64,000 nucleotides of DNA from Pseudomonas silesiensis (GTDB lineage: Bacteria; Pseudomonadota; Gammaproteobacteria; Pseudomonadales; Pseudomonadaceae). Below the pieces are notes generated by a model. It did not search any database, was not told where the DNA came from, and was given only the letters and a program-made list of their open reading frames with translations. Position numbers and translations under genes: made by a program. The stretch spans positions 3,492,501 to 3,556,500 of the forward strand of contig NZ_CP014870.1 in NCBI RefSeq assembly GCF_001661075.1, read 5' to 3'. Below are positions 37,264-46,790 of this stretch, piece after piece (positions within the stretch are counted from its first letter, which is position 1; every line of letters starts with the position of its first letter).

Positions 37264-38235
37264 ATGGACTTCAAACGCACCTTGCTCGCCGCTGCACTCC
37301 CCTTCGTTTTCACCCTCAGCAGTACCGCCCACGCGCTGGAAATCAAATTTGCCGACATCCATCCCGCCGGTTACCCGACCGTGGTGGCGGAAGAACAGTT
37401 GGGCAAGACTCTGGTGGCCGACAGTAACGGCAAGTTGACGTTCAAGATGTTCGCCGGCGGTGTGCTCGGCTCGGAAAAAGAAGTGGTGGAACAGGCCCAG
37501 GTCGGCGCCATCCAGATGGCCCGGGTCAGCCTGGGCATCGTCGGGCCGGTGGTGCCGGACGTGAACGTGTTCAACATGCCGTTTGTATTCCGCGACCAGG
37601 CGCACATGCGCAAAGTCATTGACGGTGAAGTCGGCGACGAGATCCTGGCGAAAATCACCGATTCCGAATTCGGCCTGGTCGCCCTGGCCTGGATGGACGG
37701 CGGCACGCGCAACATCTACACCAAGAAACCGGTGCGCAGCCTCGCCGACCTCAAGGGCATGAAGATTCGCGTGCAAGGCAACCCGATGTTCATCGAAACC
37801 ATCAACGCCATGGGCGGCAACGGCATTGCGATGGACACCGGCGAGATCTTCAGTGCGTTGCAGACCGGGGTGATCGACGGTGCGGAAAACAACCCGCCGA
37901 CCCTGCTCGAACACAACCACTACCAGAACGCCAAGTTCTACAGCTTGACCGGGCACCTGATCCTGCCCGAGCCGATCGTGATGTCGAAAATCACCTGGGA
38001 CAAACTCACCCCCGAGCAACAAGTGCTGGTGAAGAAAACCGCCAAGGCGGCACAGGCCCAGGAACGCACGTTGTGGGACGCAAAATCCACCAGCAGCGAA
38101 GAGAAACTCAAGGCGGCCGGCGTCGAGTTCATCACCGTCGACAAAAAACCTTTCTATGAGGCCACCGCCTCGGTCCGGGAAAAATACGGCGCGCCCTACG
38201 CCGATCTGATCAAGCGCATCGAAGCCGTTCAGTAA
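37264..38235 (+). CDS. dctP: TRAP transporter periplasmic binding subunit DctP
   Basis: 323-aa periplasmic solute receptor with a signal peptide ending in AHA. DctP hallmarks are GTRNIYTKKPVRSLADLKGMKIRVQGNP, where the Arg binds the ligand carboxylate, and TGVIDGAENNPPTLLEHNHY. The ATG at 37264 follows CTGGAGACACAACCC. With the DctQ and DctM genes directly downstream it forms an Na+-coupled TRAP system, presumably for hexuronates. Confidence 0.93.
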   Translation: MDFKRTLLAAALPFVFTLSSTAHALEIKFADIHPAGYPTVVAEEQLGKTLVADSNGKLTFKMFAGGVLGSEKEVVEQAQVGAIQMARVSLGIVGPVVPDVNVFNMPFVFRDQAHMRKVIDGEVGDEILAKITDSEFGLVALAWMDGGTRNIYTKKPVRSLADLKGMKIRVQGNPMFIETINAMGGNGIAMDTGEIFSALQTGVIDGAENNPPTLLEHNHYQNAKFYSLTGHLILPEPIVMSKITWDKLTPEQQVLVKKTAKAAQAQERTLWDAKSTSSEEKLKAAGVEFITVDKKPFYEATASVREKYGAPYADLIKRIEAVQ

Positions 38236-38313
38236 CCCTCCCTGCATTCATGAAAGGCCCGGCGCCGCTGACGTTGGTGTAGGTCAGCGCGCGCCCGGTT
38301 ACGGTGGAACCCG

Positions 38314-38841
38314 ATGAAGAATCTGCTGCTGCGTATCAACGACAGGATTTACATGACCTGCATCTGGGTCGCGGGGATGTCAGTCCTGGCCATTTCCCTG
38401 ATCATTCCCTGGGGCGTGTTTGCCCGTTACATCCTCGGCACGGGCTCGAGCTGGCCGGAGCCCACCGCCATCCTGCTGATGATGGTCTTCACCTTCATCG
38501 GTGCCGCCGCCAGCTATCGCGCCGGCGCGCACATGGCCGTGGCCATGCTGACGGATCGCATGACGCCGCACCTTCGCAGGACCATGAGCATCGTCTCGCA
38601 ACTGCTGATGGCAACGATCTGCCTGTTCATGACGGTCTGGGGCACCAAGCTGTGCATCTCCACCTGGAACCAGTTCATGAGCGCCCTGCCCACCCTGCGA
38701 GTCGGCATCACTTACATGCCGATCCCCGTCGGCGGTCTGCTGACGCTGATCTTTGTCCTGGAAAAACTCTTGCTCGGTGACCAGAGCAACCGTCGGGTCG
38801 TGCGATTCGACCTGGTTGAAGAAAACGAAGGTGCCGCCTGA
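38314..38841 (+). CDS. dctQ: TRAP transporter small permease DctQ
   Basis: 175-aa inner-membrane subunit with four membrane segments and the family motif FARYILGTGSSWPEPTAILLM. Its TGA touches the ATG of dctM, so the two are translationally coupled. Confidence 0.9.
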   Translation: MKNLLLRINDRIYMTCIWVAGMSVLAISLIIPWGVFARYILGTGSSWPEPTAILLMMVFTFIGAAASYRAGAHMAVAMLTDRMTPHLRRTMSIVSQLLMATICLFMTVWGTKLCISTWNQFMSALPTLRVGITYMPIPVGGLLTLIFVLEKLLLGDQSNRRVVRFDLVEENEGAA

Positions 38842-40122
38842 ATGGACGCTCTGATTCTGCTGGGCAGTTTTATCGCTTTGATCCTGATCGGCATGCCGGT
38901 CGCCTACGCCCTGGGCCTTTCCGCCCTGATCGGCGCCTGGTGGATCGACATACCGTTCCAGGCCCTGATGATTCAGGTCGCCGGTGGCGTCAACAAATTC
39001 TCCCTGCTGGCGATCCCGTTTTTCGTCCTGGCGGGCGCGATCATGGCCGAGGGCGGCATGTCCCGGCGGCTGGTCGCGTTTGCCGGTGTGTTGGTGGGTT
39101 TCGTGCGCGGCGGATTATCGCTGGTCAACATCATGGCCTCGACCTTCTTCGGTGCGATCTCCGGTTCCTCGGTGGCGGACACCGCGTCGGTGGGCTCGGT
39201 GCTGATTCCAGAGATGGAACGGCGCGGCTATCCCCGGGAATTCGCCACGGCGGTCACCGTCAGCGGCTCGGTGCAAGCGCTGCTGACCCCGCCCAGCCAC
39301 AACTCGGTACTCTACTCGCTGGCTGCCGGCGGCACGGTGTCCATTGCTTCGTTGTTCATGGCTGGCGTAGTTCCGGGCCTGTTGATGAGCGCGTGCCTGA
39401 TGGTGCTGTGCCTGATCTTCGCCAAAAAGCGCAACTACCCCAAGGGCGAAGTCATTCCCATGCGGCAGGCGCTGAAGATCTGCGGCGAAGCGATGTGGGG
39501 CCTGATGGCCATGGTGATCATCCTCGGCGGCATTCTTTCGGGGATCTTCACCGCGACTGAATCGGCGGCCATTGCGGTGTTGTGGTCGTTCTTCGTCACC
39601 ATGTTCATCTACCGCGACTACAAGTGGAGCGAGCTGCCAAAGCTGATGCACCGCACGGTACGGACGATTTCGATTGTGATGATCCTGATCGGTTTTGCCG
39701 CCAGCTTCGGCTACATCATGACCCTGATGCAGATCCCGTCGAAGATCACCACGATGTTCCTGACGCTGTCGGACAATCGCTATGTGATTCTGATGTGCAT
39801 CAACGTCATGCTGCTGTTGCTTGGCACGGTGATGGACATGGCGCCGCTGATCCTGATCCTGACACCGATTTTGATGCCGGTGATCCTGGGCATTGGCGTG
39901 GACCCGGTGCAGTTCGGCATGATCATGCTGGTGAACCTGGGGATTGGTTTGATCACGCCGCCGGTGGGTGCGGTGCTGTTTGTGGGGTCGGCGGTGGGTA
40001 AAGTCAGTATCGAGAAGACCGTGAAGGCGCTGCTGCCGTTCTATGCCGTGCTGTTCCTGGTGCTGATGGCCGTGACCTACATTCCGGCGCTGTCGCTGTG
40101 GTTGCCGCATTTGGTGTTGTAG
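38842..40122 (+). CDS. dctM: TRAP transporter large permease DctM
   Basis: 426-aa transport subunit with about twelve segments. Typical passages are NKFSLLAIPFFVLAGAIMAEG, STFFGAISGSSVADTASVGS, the TPPSHN substrate loop and NLGIGLITPPVGAVLFVG near the end. Together with DctPQ it imports the uronate. It ends before a tandem REP array. Confidence 0.93.
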   Translation: MDALILLGSFIALILIGMPVAYALGLSALIGAWWIDIPFQALMIQVAGGVNKFSLLAIPFFVLAGAIMAEGGMSRRLVAFAGVLVGFVRGGLSLVNIMASTFFGAISGSSVADTASVGSVLIPEMERRGYPREFATAVTVSGSVQALLTPPSHNSVLYSLAAGGTVSIASLFMAGVVPGLLMSACLMVLCLIFAKKRNYPKGEVIPMRQALKICGEAMWGLMAMVIILGGILSGIFTATESAAIAVLWSFFVTMFIYRDYKWSELPKLMHRTVRTISIVMILIGFAASFGYIMTLMQIPSKITTMFLTLSDNRYVILMCINVMLLLLGTVMDMAPLILILTPILMPVILGIGVDPVQFGMIMLVNLGIGLITPPVGAVLFVGSAVGKVSIEKTVKALLPFYAVLFLVLMAVTYIPALSLWLPHLVL

Positions 40123-40172
40123 AACGCGGGTCCCGGCCCTGGCAAAAACATTCGCAACTGTAAAACGCAATG

Positions 40173-40390
40173 CCTGTAGGAGCCAGGCTTGCCGGCGAAG
40201 GCGTATTTGAGATCGTCTTCGCCGGCAAGCCTGGCTCCTACAAGCGAAGGCGTATTTGAGATCGTCTTCGCCGGCAAGCCTGGCTCCTACAGACGAAGGC
40301 GTATTTGAGATCGTCTTCGCCGGCAAGCCTGGCTCCTACAGGCGAAGGCGTATTTGAGATCGCCTTCGCCGGCAAGCCTGGCTCCTACAG
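40173..40390. repeat. REP element expanded into a 4 x 49-bp tandem array
   Basis: A left REP arm GTAGGAGCCAGGCTTGCCGG is followed by four near-identical head-to-tail units of 49 bp beginning at 40195, 40244, 40293 and 40342. Each carries GCGAAGGCGTATTTGAGATC and then the right REP arm. Units differ at only a few positions, indicating recent slippage or unequal exchange. It fills most of the gap before the epimerase. Confidence 0.92.
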
Positions 40391-40415
40391 GTACTCATTC
40401 ATATCGCGGGGCAAC

Positions 40416-41288
40416 ATGACGCCAACACTCCTCGAACTCAAAGACGACCTCACCCACCTCACCCTCGCCCCCGAACTCGGCGGCAGCATCGTCAACTGGA
40501 CAGTGCGCAGCACCGGCCAACCGCTGCTGCGCCACAGCGACGCCCACGCGCTGAACACCGGTCTGCCGGGCAAACTCGGCTGCTTTCCCTTGGCCCCTTG
40601 GTCAAACCGTATTTCCGAAGGGGGATTCGACCGCCCCGACGGCTGGCTGGCACTGACGCCCAACAGCCTCACCGATCCCCTGCCGATCCACGGCAGTGCC
40701 TGGCAACAGCCGTGGCAGGTGGTGTCGCACACTCAGGATGAAGTGGTCCTGCAACTCGACAGCACCACGCCCTTCACTTATCGCGCCAGGCAACGTTTCC
40801 AACTGAGCGAGGGCAAGCTGAGCATCGGTTTGCACGTCACCCACCTGGCCGAACTCGCCGCCTGGCATGGCCTGGGGTTTCATCCCTACTTGCCGCGCAC
40901 GGCGGGCACTCGACTGCAGGCACGGGCCCGACAAGTCTGGTTATGCGATGGGGTAAAACTACCGACAAAATTGACGTCGGTGCCCGCCGAATGGGATTTC
41001 CAGCACCTCAAAGGCTTGCCCGACACCCTGGTCGACAACGGTTTCTGCGAGTGGGACGGTCAGTGCCTGATCCAGCAACCGGACCTCGGTTATGAATTGC
41101 AATGCCAGGCCACCGACAGCGATTTCTACCTGCTCTATTGTCCGGTAGATTTGAAATTTTTCTGCATCGAACCGGTGAGTCACCCGGTCAATGCTCATCA
41201 TCTGCCCGGGCGTCCGGGACTGGTGTTGCTCGAGCAAGGCCAGTCCACCGAGCTGGGGTTCAACCTGCAGTATCGCGAACTCGGCTAG
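40416..41288 (+). CDS. Aldose 1-epimerase (mutarotase) family protein
   Basis: 290-aa galactose-mutarotase-like beta-sandwich protein. Recognisable parts are LGCFPLAPWSNRISEGGF, the His of LPIHGSAWQQPW, GLGFHPYLPR and the Glu-containing C-terminal FCIEPVSHPVNAHH. The open frame reaches back to 40305 inside the tandem REP array, so I use the ATG at 40416 after CGGGG. It may interconvert uronate anomers for Udh. Its stop shares the palindrome GGCTAGCC with the stop of the convergent kinase gene (4-bp tail overlap). Confidence 0.82.
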   Translation: MTPTLLELKDDLTHLTLAPELGGSIVNWTVRSTGQPLLRHSDAHALNTGLPGKLGCFPLAPWSNRISEGGFDRPDGWLALTPNSLTDPLPIHGSAWQQPWQVVSHTQDEVVLQLDSTTPFTYRARQRFQLSEGKLSIGLHVTHLAELAAWHGLGFHPYLPRTAGTRLQARARQVWLCDGVKLPTKLTSVPAEWDFQHLKGLPDTLVDNGFCEWDGQCLIQQPDLGYELQCQATDSDFYLLYCPVDLKFFCIEPVSHPVNAHHLPGRPGLVLLEQGQSTELGFNLQYRELG

Positions 41289-43012
41289 CCCAGTATCTGG
41301 CTCAACACCGCGCGCAACTTGCCGGGCTTCACCGGTTTGTTCAGCAGCGGTGCCTCGAGCCTTTGCAAGGCGCTGCGACACTGGTCGGTGCGATCCGCGG
41401 TGATGATCACCGCGGGAATCACCAGGCCGAAATGCTGACGCAAATGCCGGACCACCTCACAGCCCACCACCCCGTGATCGAGGTGGTAGTCGGCCAGGAT
41501 CAGTTCCGGTGCCTGGCCCTCCAAGGCTGTCAGCGCGGAGGCTTCATCAGTGGCGACCACCACGTCGCAGCCCCACTGCCCCAGCAACGCACTCATGCTT
41601 TCAAGGATGCTGACTTCGTTGTCCAGCACCAGCAATCGCCGCCCTGGCAGCGGGTTGCCCGCACCCGGCTGGGGCGCGGCTTGACTGATCGGCAACGGGA
41701 CCTCATGGGAAATCGGCACGTCGATGCTGAACATCGATCCACGCCCCGGCCGCGAATGCACCTGGATCCTGTAGTCGAGAATTTTCGCGATGCGCTCGAC
41801 AATCGCCAACCCCAGGCCGACACCCTTGCGATCGGCGGCACGGCCGACGTCCAGCTGGTTGAACTCGAGGAAGATCGAATCCAGCCGGTCAGCGGCAATC
41901 CCGCGTCCGGTGTCCCAGACTTCCAGGCGCAGCATCGTACCGCGCCGCCGGGCCCCCAGCAGGATGCTGCCCGCGTCGGTGTAACGGCAGGCGTTGCTGA
42001 GAAAGTTGCGCAAGATCCGCGTCATCAGCCGCAAGTCGGTATTGATGGCGTAGTCGCCCATGTGCACGCGCAGGTTCAATCCGGCGGCTTCGGCCACCGA
42101 GCGGAATTCCGACACCAGCGGACCGAGCAATTCATCAAGGCGGTACAGGGCAATGTCCGGTTTGACCGCGGCCTGATCGAGCCGGGATATGTCGAGCAGA
42201 TCGGTGAGCAAATCTTCGGCCCCTTCCAGGGCCTGGTGCGTACGCTCCACCAGCACCTGTTCGACCTCGGGCAGTCTGCGCTCACGCAAGGTCGAGATCA
42301 GCAAGCGCGCGGCGTTGAGGGGTTGCAGCAGATCATGGCTGGCGGCGGCGAGGTACTTGTCCTTGCTGCGATTGGCGGCCTCGGCCGCGTCCCGGGCATC
42401 GCGCAAGGCTTCGGCGATCTGTTTACGCTGGGTGATTTGCTGCTGCAGGTTGCGGTTGGCTTCGAGCAATTCGTCGGTGCGCGCCGTGACCCGCTGCTCC
42501 AGTTGGTCATTGAGCTGTTGCAGGCGCTGCTGGGCGAGTTTGCGTTCGGTGATATCGGCGACAAAACCTTCGACCAATTCTTCCTGATCGGGTTTGAGCA
42601 GCAGGTTCATCAGCACGTCGAGACGGCTGCCGTCCTTGCGCCGCAATTGGGTTTCGTAACCATTCAGGCTGCCTTGGTGCCTGAGGATTTCGCCAATGTT
42701 TTCCAGCTCCCGTGCCCCGCCGACAAACAGGTTGCTGGCCAGGTCCGCCAGCGAGAACAACACCTCCTGCGGATTCTGATAGCCGAGCATCCGCGCCAGT
42801 GCCGGGTTGGCGGCGCGCATGCCTTCGAGCAAGCTGGCCTGGAAGATCCCGTGCACCGCGTTTTCGAACAGCCACTTGTAGCGATTACGCTCGGCTTCCA
42901 GCTCATCCAGGCGCGCGGCCAGTTCCGGGTAATGACTCTTGCGCGCCGAATGGCTGCCTAACCCGAGCAGTCCTGCCAGCGCCCGTTGTTGCTCGTCAGA
43001 GGGCTTCGCCAT
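41285..43012 (-). CDS. PAS-containing hybrid histidine kinase (ErcS'-like)
   Basis: 575-aa cytoplasmic kinase. Order: PAS (about 55-165), coiled coil (about 165-225), HisKA with the phospho-His in KYLAAASHDLLQPLNAARLL, HATPase (NACRYTDAGSI, WDTGRGIAADRLDSIFLEF, GVGLGLAIVERIA), then a receiver with Asp in ELILADYHLDHG. No membrane segment. It overlaps the 3' end of the iron ADH gene by 17 bp, so the two are coupled. The orthologous position in the erc/ped regulon is an ethanol-oxidation regulator; its partner is not in the window. I chose the ATG at 43012, not 43153. Confidence 0.88.
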   Translation of the reverse strand: MAKPSDEQQRALAGLLGLGSHSARKSHYPELAARLDELEAERNRYKWLFENAVHGIFQASLLEGMRAANPALARMLGYQNPQEVLFSLADLASNLFVGGARELENIGEILRHQGSLNGYETQLRRKDGSRLDVLMNLLLKPDQEELVEGFVADITERKLAQQRLQQLNDQLEQRVTARTDELLEANRNLQQQITQRKQIAEALRDARDAAEAANRSKDKYLAAASHDLLQPLNAARLLISTLRERRLPEVEQVLVERTHQALEGAEDLLTDLLDISRLDQAAVKPDIALYRLDELLGPLVSEFRSVAEAAGLNLRVHMGDYAINTDLRLMTRILRNFLSNACRYTDAGSILLGARRRGTMLRLEVWDTGRGIAADRLDSIFLEFNQLDVGRAADRKGVGLGLAIVERIAKILDYRIQVHSRPGRGSMFSIDVPISHEVPLPISQAAPQPGAGNPLPGRRLLVLDNEVSILESMSALLGQWGCDVVVATDEASALTALEGQAPELILADYHLDHGVVGCEVVRHLRQHFGLVIPAVIITADRTDQCRSALQRLEAPLLNKPVKPGKLRAVLSQILG

Positions 43013-44159
43013 AGACGACCTCGACATCACGCTGGCTGGACTCGCGCGGGTTGGTGAGAATGCACGGGTCGTGCATGGCGTGCTGCGACAGGAATGGAAT
43101 ATCCGCGGTGCTGACCCCATGCAAGCCGAGGGTTTCATGGAAGCCGATCGCATGCTTGAGGGCGATCAGGTGCTCCACCAGGCGCCCGCAGATCTGCCGG
43201 TGATTGAGGCCCCGGCAGTCAATGCCGAAGGTCTCGGCGATCACCTTGAAGCGGTCAGGCGCCGAGTTGTAGTTGAACGCCACCACGTGTTCCACCAGTA
43301 CCGCGTTGCACAGGCCGTGCGGCAGGTCGAGAAAGCCACCGAGGCTGTGGGACATCGCGTGCACCGCACCGAGAATCGCGTTGGAGAACGCCAGCCCGGC
43401 CTGCATGCTGCCGAGCATGATTTTCTCGCGTAGCGCGATGTCGCCGGGATTGGCGATCATCTGCACCAGGTTGCCGTTGATCAGGCGCATGGCTTCCAGC
43501 GCATGGGGATCGGTCAAGGGGCCATGACCGGTAGAAACGAAGGCCTCGATGGCATGTACCAGGGCGTCGATACCGGTACAGGCCGACAGGAACGGGTCCA
43601 TGCTCAGGGTGGTTTCCGGGTCGATCAGCGACACGTCCGGCACCACGGCCTTGCTGACGATGGAGAATTTCATCCGTTCTTGCTGATTGGAAATGATCAC
43701 GAATTGCGAGACGTCCGCCGAAGTGCCAGCGGTGGTCGGAATCAGGATCAGCGGCGGGCTGGGCACGCGGATGGTGTCCACCCCCTCGAACTCGAGGATG
43801 CTGCGCCCATGGGCGACGACGATGCCGATGCCCTTGCCGCAATCCATCGGGCTGCCGCCGCCGACGGCGACGATCACATCGCAGTGGTTCTCCCGGTACA
43901 GCTCGGCGCCGAGCATGACTTCTTCGACCCGCGGGTTGGGCGACACGTCGCTGTACAGGAAGTAGTCGATGCCCTGGGCTTGCAGGCTGGCCTCGACATC
44001 GGCCACCCATCCGGCGGCAATCACCCCGGGATCGCTGACCACCAGCACCTTGCGGGCACCGAAGGTCTTGGCGCAGTTGCCGACGTTGTGCCGGCAACCG
44101 GCACCAAAGATGATTTCAGGTGAAACGAATTTACGCAGCTGGCTGAGACTCTGGCTCAT
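42996..44159 (-). CDS. ercA: Iron-containing alcohol dehydrogenase ErcA
   Basis: 387-aa group III alcohol dehydrogenase. NAD-site and metal residues: GGGSPMDCGKGIG, PTTAGTSADVSQFV, and the metal ligands in ACTGIDALVHAIEAFVS, GAVHAMSHSLGGFLDLPHG. ErcA is linked to regulation of the quinoprotein ethanol oxidation system in Pseudomonas rather than being the main catabolic enzyme. It sits directly upstream of the hybrid kinase, as in the erc cluster. Confidence 0.92.
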   Translation of the reverse strand: MSQSLSQLRKFVSPEIIFGAGCRHNVGNCAKTFGARKVLVVSDPGVIAAGWVADVEASLQAQGIDYFLYSDVSPNPRVEEVMLGAELYRENHCDVIVAVGGGSPMDCGKGIGIVVAHGRSILEFEGVDTIRVPSPPLILIPTTAGTSADVSQFVIISNQQERMKFSIVSKAVVPDVSLIDPETTLSMDPFLSACTGIDALVHAIEAFVSTGHGPLTDPHALEAMRLINGNLVQMIANPGDIALREKIMLGSMQAGLAFSNAILGAVHAMSHSLGGFLDLPHGLCNAVLVEHVVAFNYNSAPDRFKVIAETFGIDCRGLNHRQICGRLVEHLIALKHAIGFHETLGLHGVSTADIPFLSQHAMHDPCILTNPRESSQRDVEVVYGEAL

Positions 44160-44281
44160 TGGAAAGCCTGTTTTTTATTGTTTTGGAAGGTAAAGCCACA
44201 CTAACGCATCCGGCGGTGAATGCAATCAGACCAATGGTGTAGCAGGCTGCGGCTACTCAAATCTTGTATCCACCGCAGCCC

Positions 44282-44375
44282 CCTGTGGGAGCGAGCTTGC
44301 TCGCGATAGCGGAGTGTCAGGCAACATCATTACTTCTGGAAGTCCGCTATCGCGAGCAAGTTCGCTCCCACAGGG
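44282..44375. repeat. REPIN (GTGGGAGCGAGCTTGCTCGCGATAGC subtype)
   Basis: The arms extend to CGCTATCGCGAGCAAG on the right, giving an almost perfect 30-bp inverted repeat around a 30-bp spacer. It separates ercA from pqqE and may attenuate read-through. Confidence 0.85.
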
Positions 44376-44391
44376 GATTTGTGTCGCTTGA

Positions 44392-45534
44392 TTATCCGCG
44401 ATAGATCAGCCTGGAAGCCTTTTCATTGCGCAACGTCAGGTGTTCCATGCCCGACCCCGGCGCATCGGCCTCCTCCCGGGCCTTGAGGATCACCCCATGG
44501 TGCGGCGACTTGCTGCACACCGGGTCGGCATTTTCCGCATCGCCGGTCAACATGAACGCCTGGCAGCGGCAACCGCCCAGGTCCTTGTGCTTTTCATCGC
44601 AGGAGCGGCACGGCTCCTTCATCCAGTCATCGCCGCGAAAGCGGTTGAACCCAAACGAATCGGTCCAGATGTGCTCGATGCTGTGCTCGCGCACGTTGGG
44701 AAACTGCACCGGCAACTGCCGCGCGCTGTGGCAAGGCAGCGCCGTGCCGTCCGGGGTGATGTCGAGAAACAGGTTGGCCCAGCCGTTCATGCAGGTCTTG
44801 GGGCGTTCTTCGTAGTAGTCCGGCGTGACGAAAATCAGCTTGCACGGATGACCCTGGGCCTCCAGACGCTCGCGGTACTCGTTGGTGATGCGCTCGGCTC
44901 GCTGCAATTGTTCACGGGTCGGCAACAGGCCAACGCGGTTGAGTTCGGCCCAACCGTAGAACTGGCAGGTGGCCAATTCGACGAAATCCGCCTCCAGCTC
45001 CAGGCACAGGTCGATGATCTTCGCGATCTCGTCGATGTTGTGTCGATGGGTAACGAAGTTCAGCACCATCGGATAGCCCTGGGCTTTCACCGCCCGGGCC
45101 ATCGCCAGCTTCTGGGCGAATGCCTTGCGCGAGCCGGCAAGCATGTTGTTCACCGCTTCGTCGGCGGCCTGGAAGCTGATCTGGATATGGTCCAGCCCGG
45201 CGACCTTGAAGTCGCGAACTTTCTGCTCGGTCAGGCCGATGCCGGAGGTGATCAGGTTGGTGTAGTAGCCCATGTCCCGGGCCGCCTTGATCAACTCGGC
45301 CAGGTCTTGCCGTACCAACGGCTCGCCGCCGGAAAAGCCCAGTTGCGCGGCCCCCATGTCCCGGGCTTCGCGGAACACCCGAATCCATTCTGCGGTGCTC
45401 AACTCTTCACCTGCCTGGGCAAAGTCCAGCGGATTGGAGCAATACGGGCATTGCAGCGGGCAACGATAAGTCAGCTCCGCAAGTAGCCACAGCGGCGGCC
45501 CGGGCGGCGAGTCATTCGATCCAGAATTGCGCAT
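44392..45534 (-). CDS. pqqE: PQQ biosynthesis radical SAM protein PqqE
   Basis: 380-aa enzyme that joins Glu and Tyr of PqqA by a C-C bond. The radical SAM cluster motif is [10 protein letters not shown] (CxxxCxxC) and the SAM segment is [13 protein letters not shown]-terminal SPASM domain has CHSARQL and [20 protein letters not shown], and a later Cys in [11 protein letters not shown]. The ATG at 45534 lies inside the pqqD end with an ideal GGAGGT ribosome site, so the genes overlap by 23 bp. It works with PqqD as peptide chaperone. Confidence 0.96.
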   Translation of the reverse strand: MRNSGSNDSPPGPPLWLLAELTYRCPLQCPYCSNPLDFAQAGEELSTAEWIRVFREARDMGAAQLGFSGGEPLVRQDLAELIKAARDMGYYTNLITSGIGLTEQKVRDFKVAGLDHIQISFQAADEAVNNMLAGSRKAFAQKLAMARAVKAQGYPMVLNFVTHRHNIDEIAKIIDLCLELEADFVELATCQFYGWAELNRVGLLPTREQLQRAERITNEYRERLEAQGHPCKLIFVTPDYYEERPKTCMNGWANLFLDITPDGTALPCHSARQLPVQFPNVREHSIEHIWTDSFGFNRFRGDDWMKEPCRSCDEKHKDLGGCRCQAFMLTGDAENADPVCSKSPHHGVILKAREEADAPGSGMEHLTLRNEKASRLIYRG

Positions 45535-45784
45535 GGGCCACCTCCAGGAACGCCAGCACGTCCTCGTCGATCCCCGGCACCCCAGGGAAGTTCTCGGACA
45601 GCAGATCGATGATCGCCGCCACGCTGCGCCGGCCGTCCAGCAGGTCTAGGATCTGCCCGGCACTGACGTTGAGCTTGATCATGCCTTCAGGGTACAGCAG
45701 CACGTGACAGTCCTGACGCGGCTCCCATTGCAGGCGAAACCCTTGGCGCAGGGTCGGAGCCTGATCGCGTTTGATCGGGCTCAC
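45512..45784 (-). CDS. pqqD: PqqA-binding chaperone PqqD
   Basis: 90-aa protein that binds PqqA and delivers it to PqqE. Family motifs are [24 protein letters not shown] and a helical C-terminus. It starts with a GTG (45784) overlapping the pqqC TGA as GTGA, typical of coupled translation. The open frame extends far upstream through pqqC in another phase, which is not real. Confidence 0.93.
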   Translation of the reverse strand: MSPIKRDQAPTLRQGFRLQWEPRQDCHVLLYPEGMIKLNVSAGQILDLLDGRRSVAAIIDLLSENFPGVPGIDEDVLAFLEVAHAQFWIE

Positions 45785-46533
45785 AGGGCGATCCCCCGGT
45801 GCCAGACTTTCTCCGTCGTCACCGTGTGATACGGCGGACGTTCCAGCTCGTAGGCCATGCTCATGGCGTCGAGCATGCTCCAGAGCACGTCGAGTTTGAA
45901 CTGCAGAATCTCCAGCATGCGTTGCTGGCCCTCGAAGGTCACGTAATGCGCCAGGGTGATGCGCAACCCGTGCTCGACATCGCGCCGCGCCTGGCTCAGG
46001 CGAGTGCGGAAGTAGTCGTAGCCGGCGGCATCGATCCACGGGTAATGGCTCGGCCAGGCGTCGAGTCGGGACTGGTGGATCTGTGGCGCGAACAGTTCGG
46101 TCAGGGAACTGCTGGCCGCTTCCTGCCAGCAGGCGCGGCGGGCGAAATTGACGTAGGCGTCCACGGCGAAGCGTACGCCCGGCAGTACCAGCTCTTGCGA
46201 GAGGATTTGTTCGCGATCGAGGCCCACGGCTTCGCCCAGGCGTAGCCAGGCTTCGATGCCGCCTTCGCTGCCAGGCTCGCCGTCGTGGTCGAGAATCCGT
46301 TGCAGCCATTCCCGGCGTACCTCGCGGTCGGGGCAGTTGGCGAGGATCGCGGCATCCTTGAGCGGGATGTTCACCTGGTAATAGAAACGATTGGCGACCC
46401 AACCCTGGATCTGCTCGCGGCTGGCGCGGCCGGCGTACATGGCTTGGTGGAAGGGGTGGTGGATATGGTAGTAGGCGCCTTTGGCGCGCAGGGCCTGCTC
46501 GAATTCGGTGGGGGTCAGCGGGGTGTCGGTCAT
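45781..46533 (-). CDS. pqqC: Pyrroloquinoline-quinone synthase PqqC
   Basis: 250-aa oxidase of the last PQQ step, ring closure and eight-electron oxidation without a metal. Conserved passages are [32 protein letters not shown], split here by position about 20-52, with active-site His and Tyr, and [19 protein letters not shown] near residue 195. The start at 46533 ([13 protein letters not shown]) is the family start. No pqqB lies between it and pqqA. Confidence 0.95.
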   Translation of the reverse strand: MTDTPLTPTEFEQALRAKGAYYHIHHPFHQAMYAGRASREQIQGWVANRFYYQVNIPLKDAAILANCPDREVRREWLQRILDHDGEPGSEGGIEAWLRLGEAVGLDREQILSQELVLPGVRFAVDAYVNFARRACWQEAASSSLTELFAPQIHQSRLDAWPSHYPWIDAAGYDYFRTRLSQARRDVEHGLRITLAHYVTFEGQQRMLEILQFKLDVLWSMLDAMSMAYELERPPYHTVTTEKVWHRGIAL

Positions 46534-46567
46534 TGCGGTTCTCCAGGGTTCTGCGGTGTCTGACCTG

Positions 46568-46672
46568 GCCTCTTCGCGGGCAAGCCCGCTCCCACAAGGA
46601 CCTGTGGTGTACACAAGGATCTGTGGTTGTACACACAACCCCCTGTGGGAGCGGGCTTGCCCGCGATGGGGC
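46568..46672. repeat. REP inverted pair within the pqqA-pqqC gap
   Basis: TCTTCGCGGGCAAGCCCGCT and its mirror surround a spacer containing CTGTGG-TGTACACA twice. It occupies the place where pqqB normally lies. Confidence 0.82.
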
Positions 46673-46758
46673 CATCAGCTACAGCACAAATGCTCATGCC
46701 GTCATAAGCCACCTCTATCCCCCGCCGCTCCAGCTACGCCCGCTCGGCCGAGGCAGGC

Positions 46759-46782
46759 CCGGCCAACGCCACGGCTGGCCGG
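46759..46782 (-). terminator. Attenuator-like hairpin after pqqA
   Basis: CCGGCCA and TGGCCGG form a 7-bp GC stem with a 10-nt loop, starting 8 nt past the pqqA stop. No T-run. In pqq operons a hairpin here keeps the pqqA peptide mRNA far more abundant than the enzyme genes. Confidence 0.6.
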
Positions 46783-46790
46783 GTGGACAA

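Noticed and set aside
35485..38247. A 920-codon open frame antisense to udh, the lactonase and dctP
   Set aside because: It spans three well-supported genes and their gaps, with shadow-like composition and no recognisable motif.
40195..40390. Regular 49-bp repeats as a possible CRISPR array
   Set aside because: The units are directly adjacent without unique spacers, contain REP arms found all over the window, and no cas gene is near.
46534..46790. A short or decayed pqqB between pqqA and pqqC
   Set aside because: Only 257 bp, filled by a hairpin and a REP pair; no pqqB-like translation in any frame.
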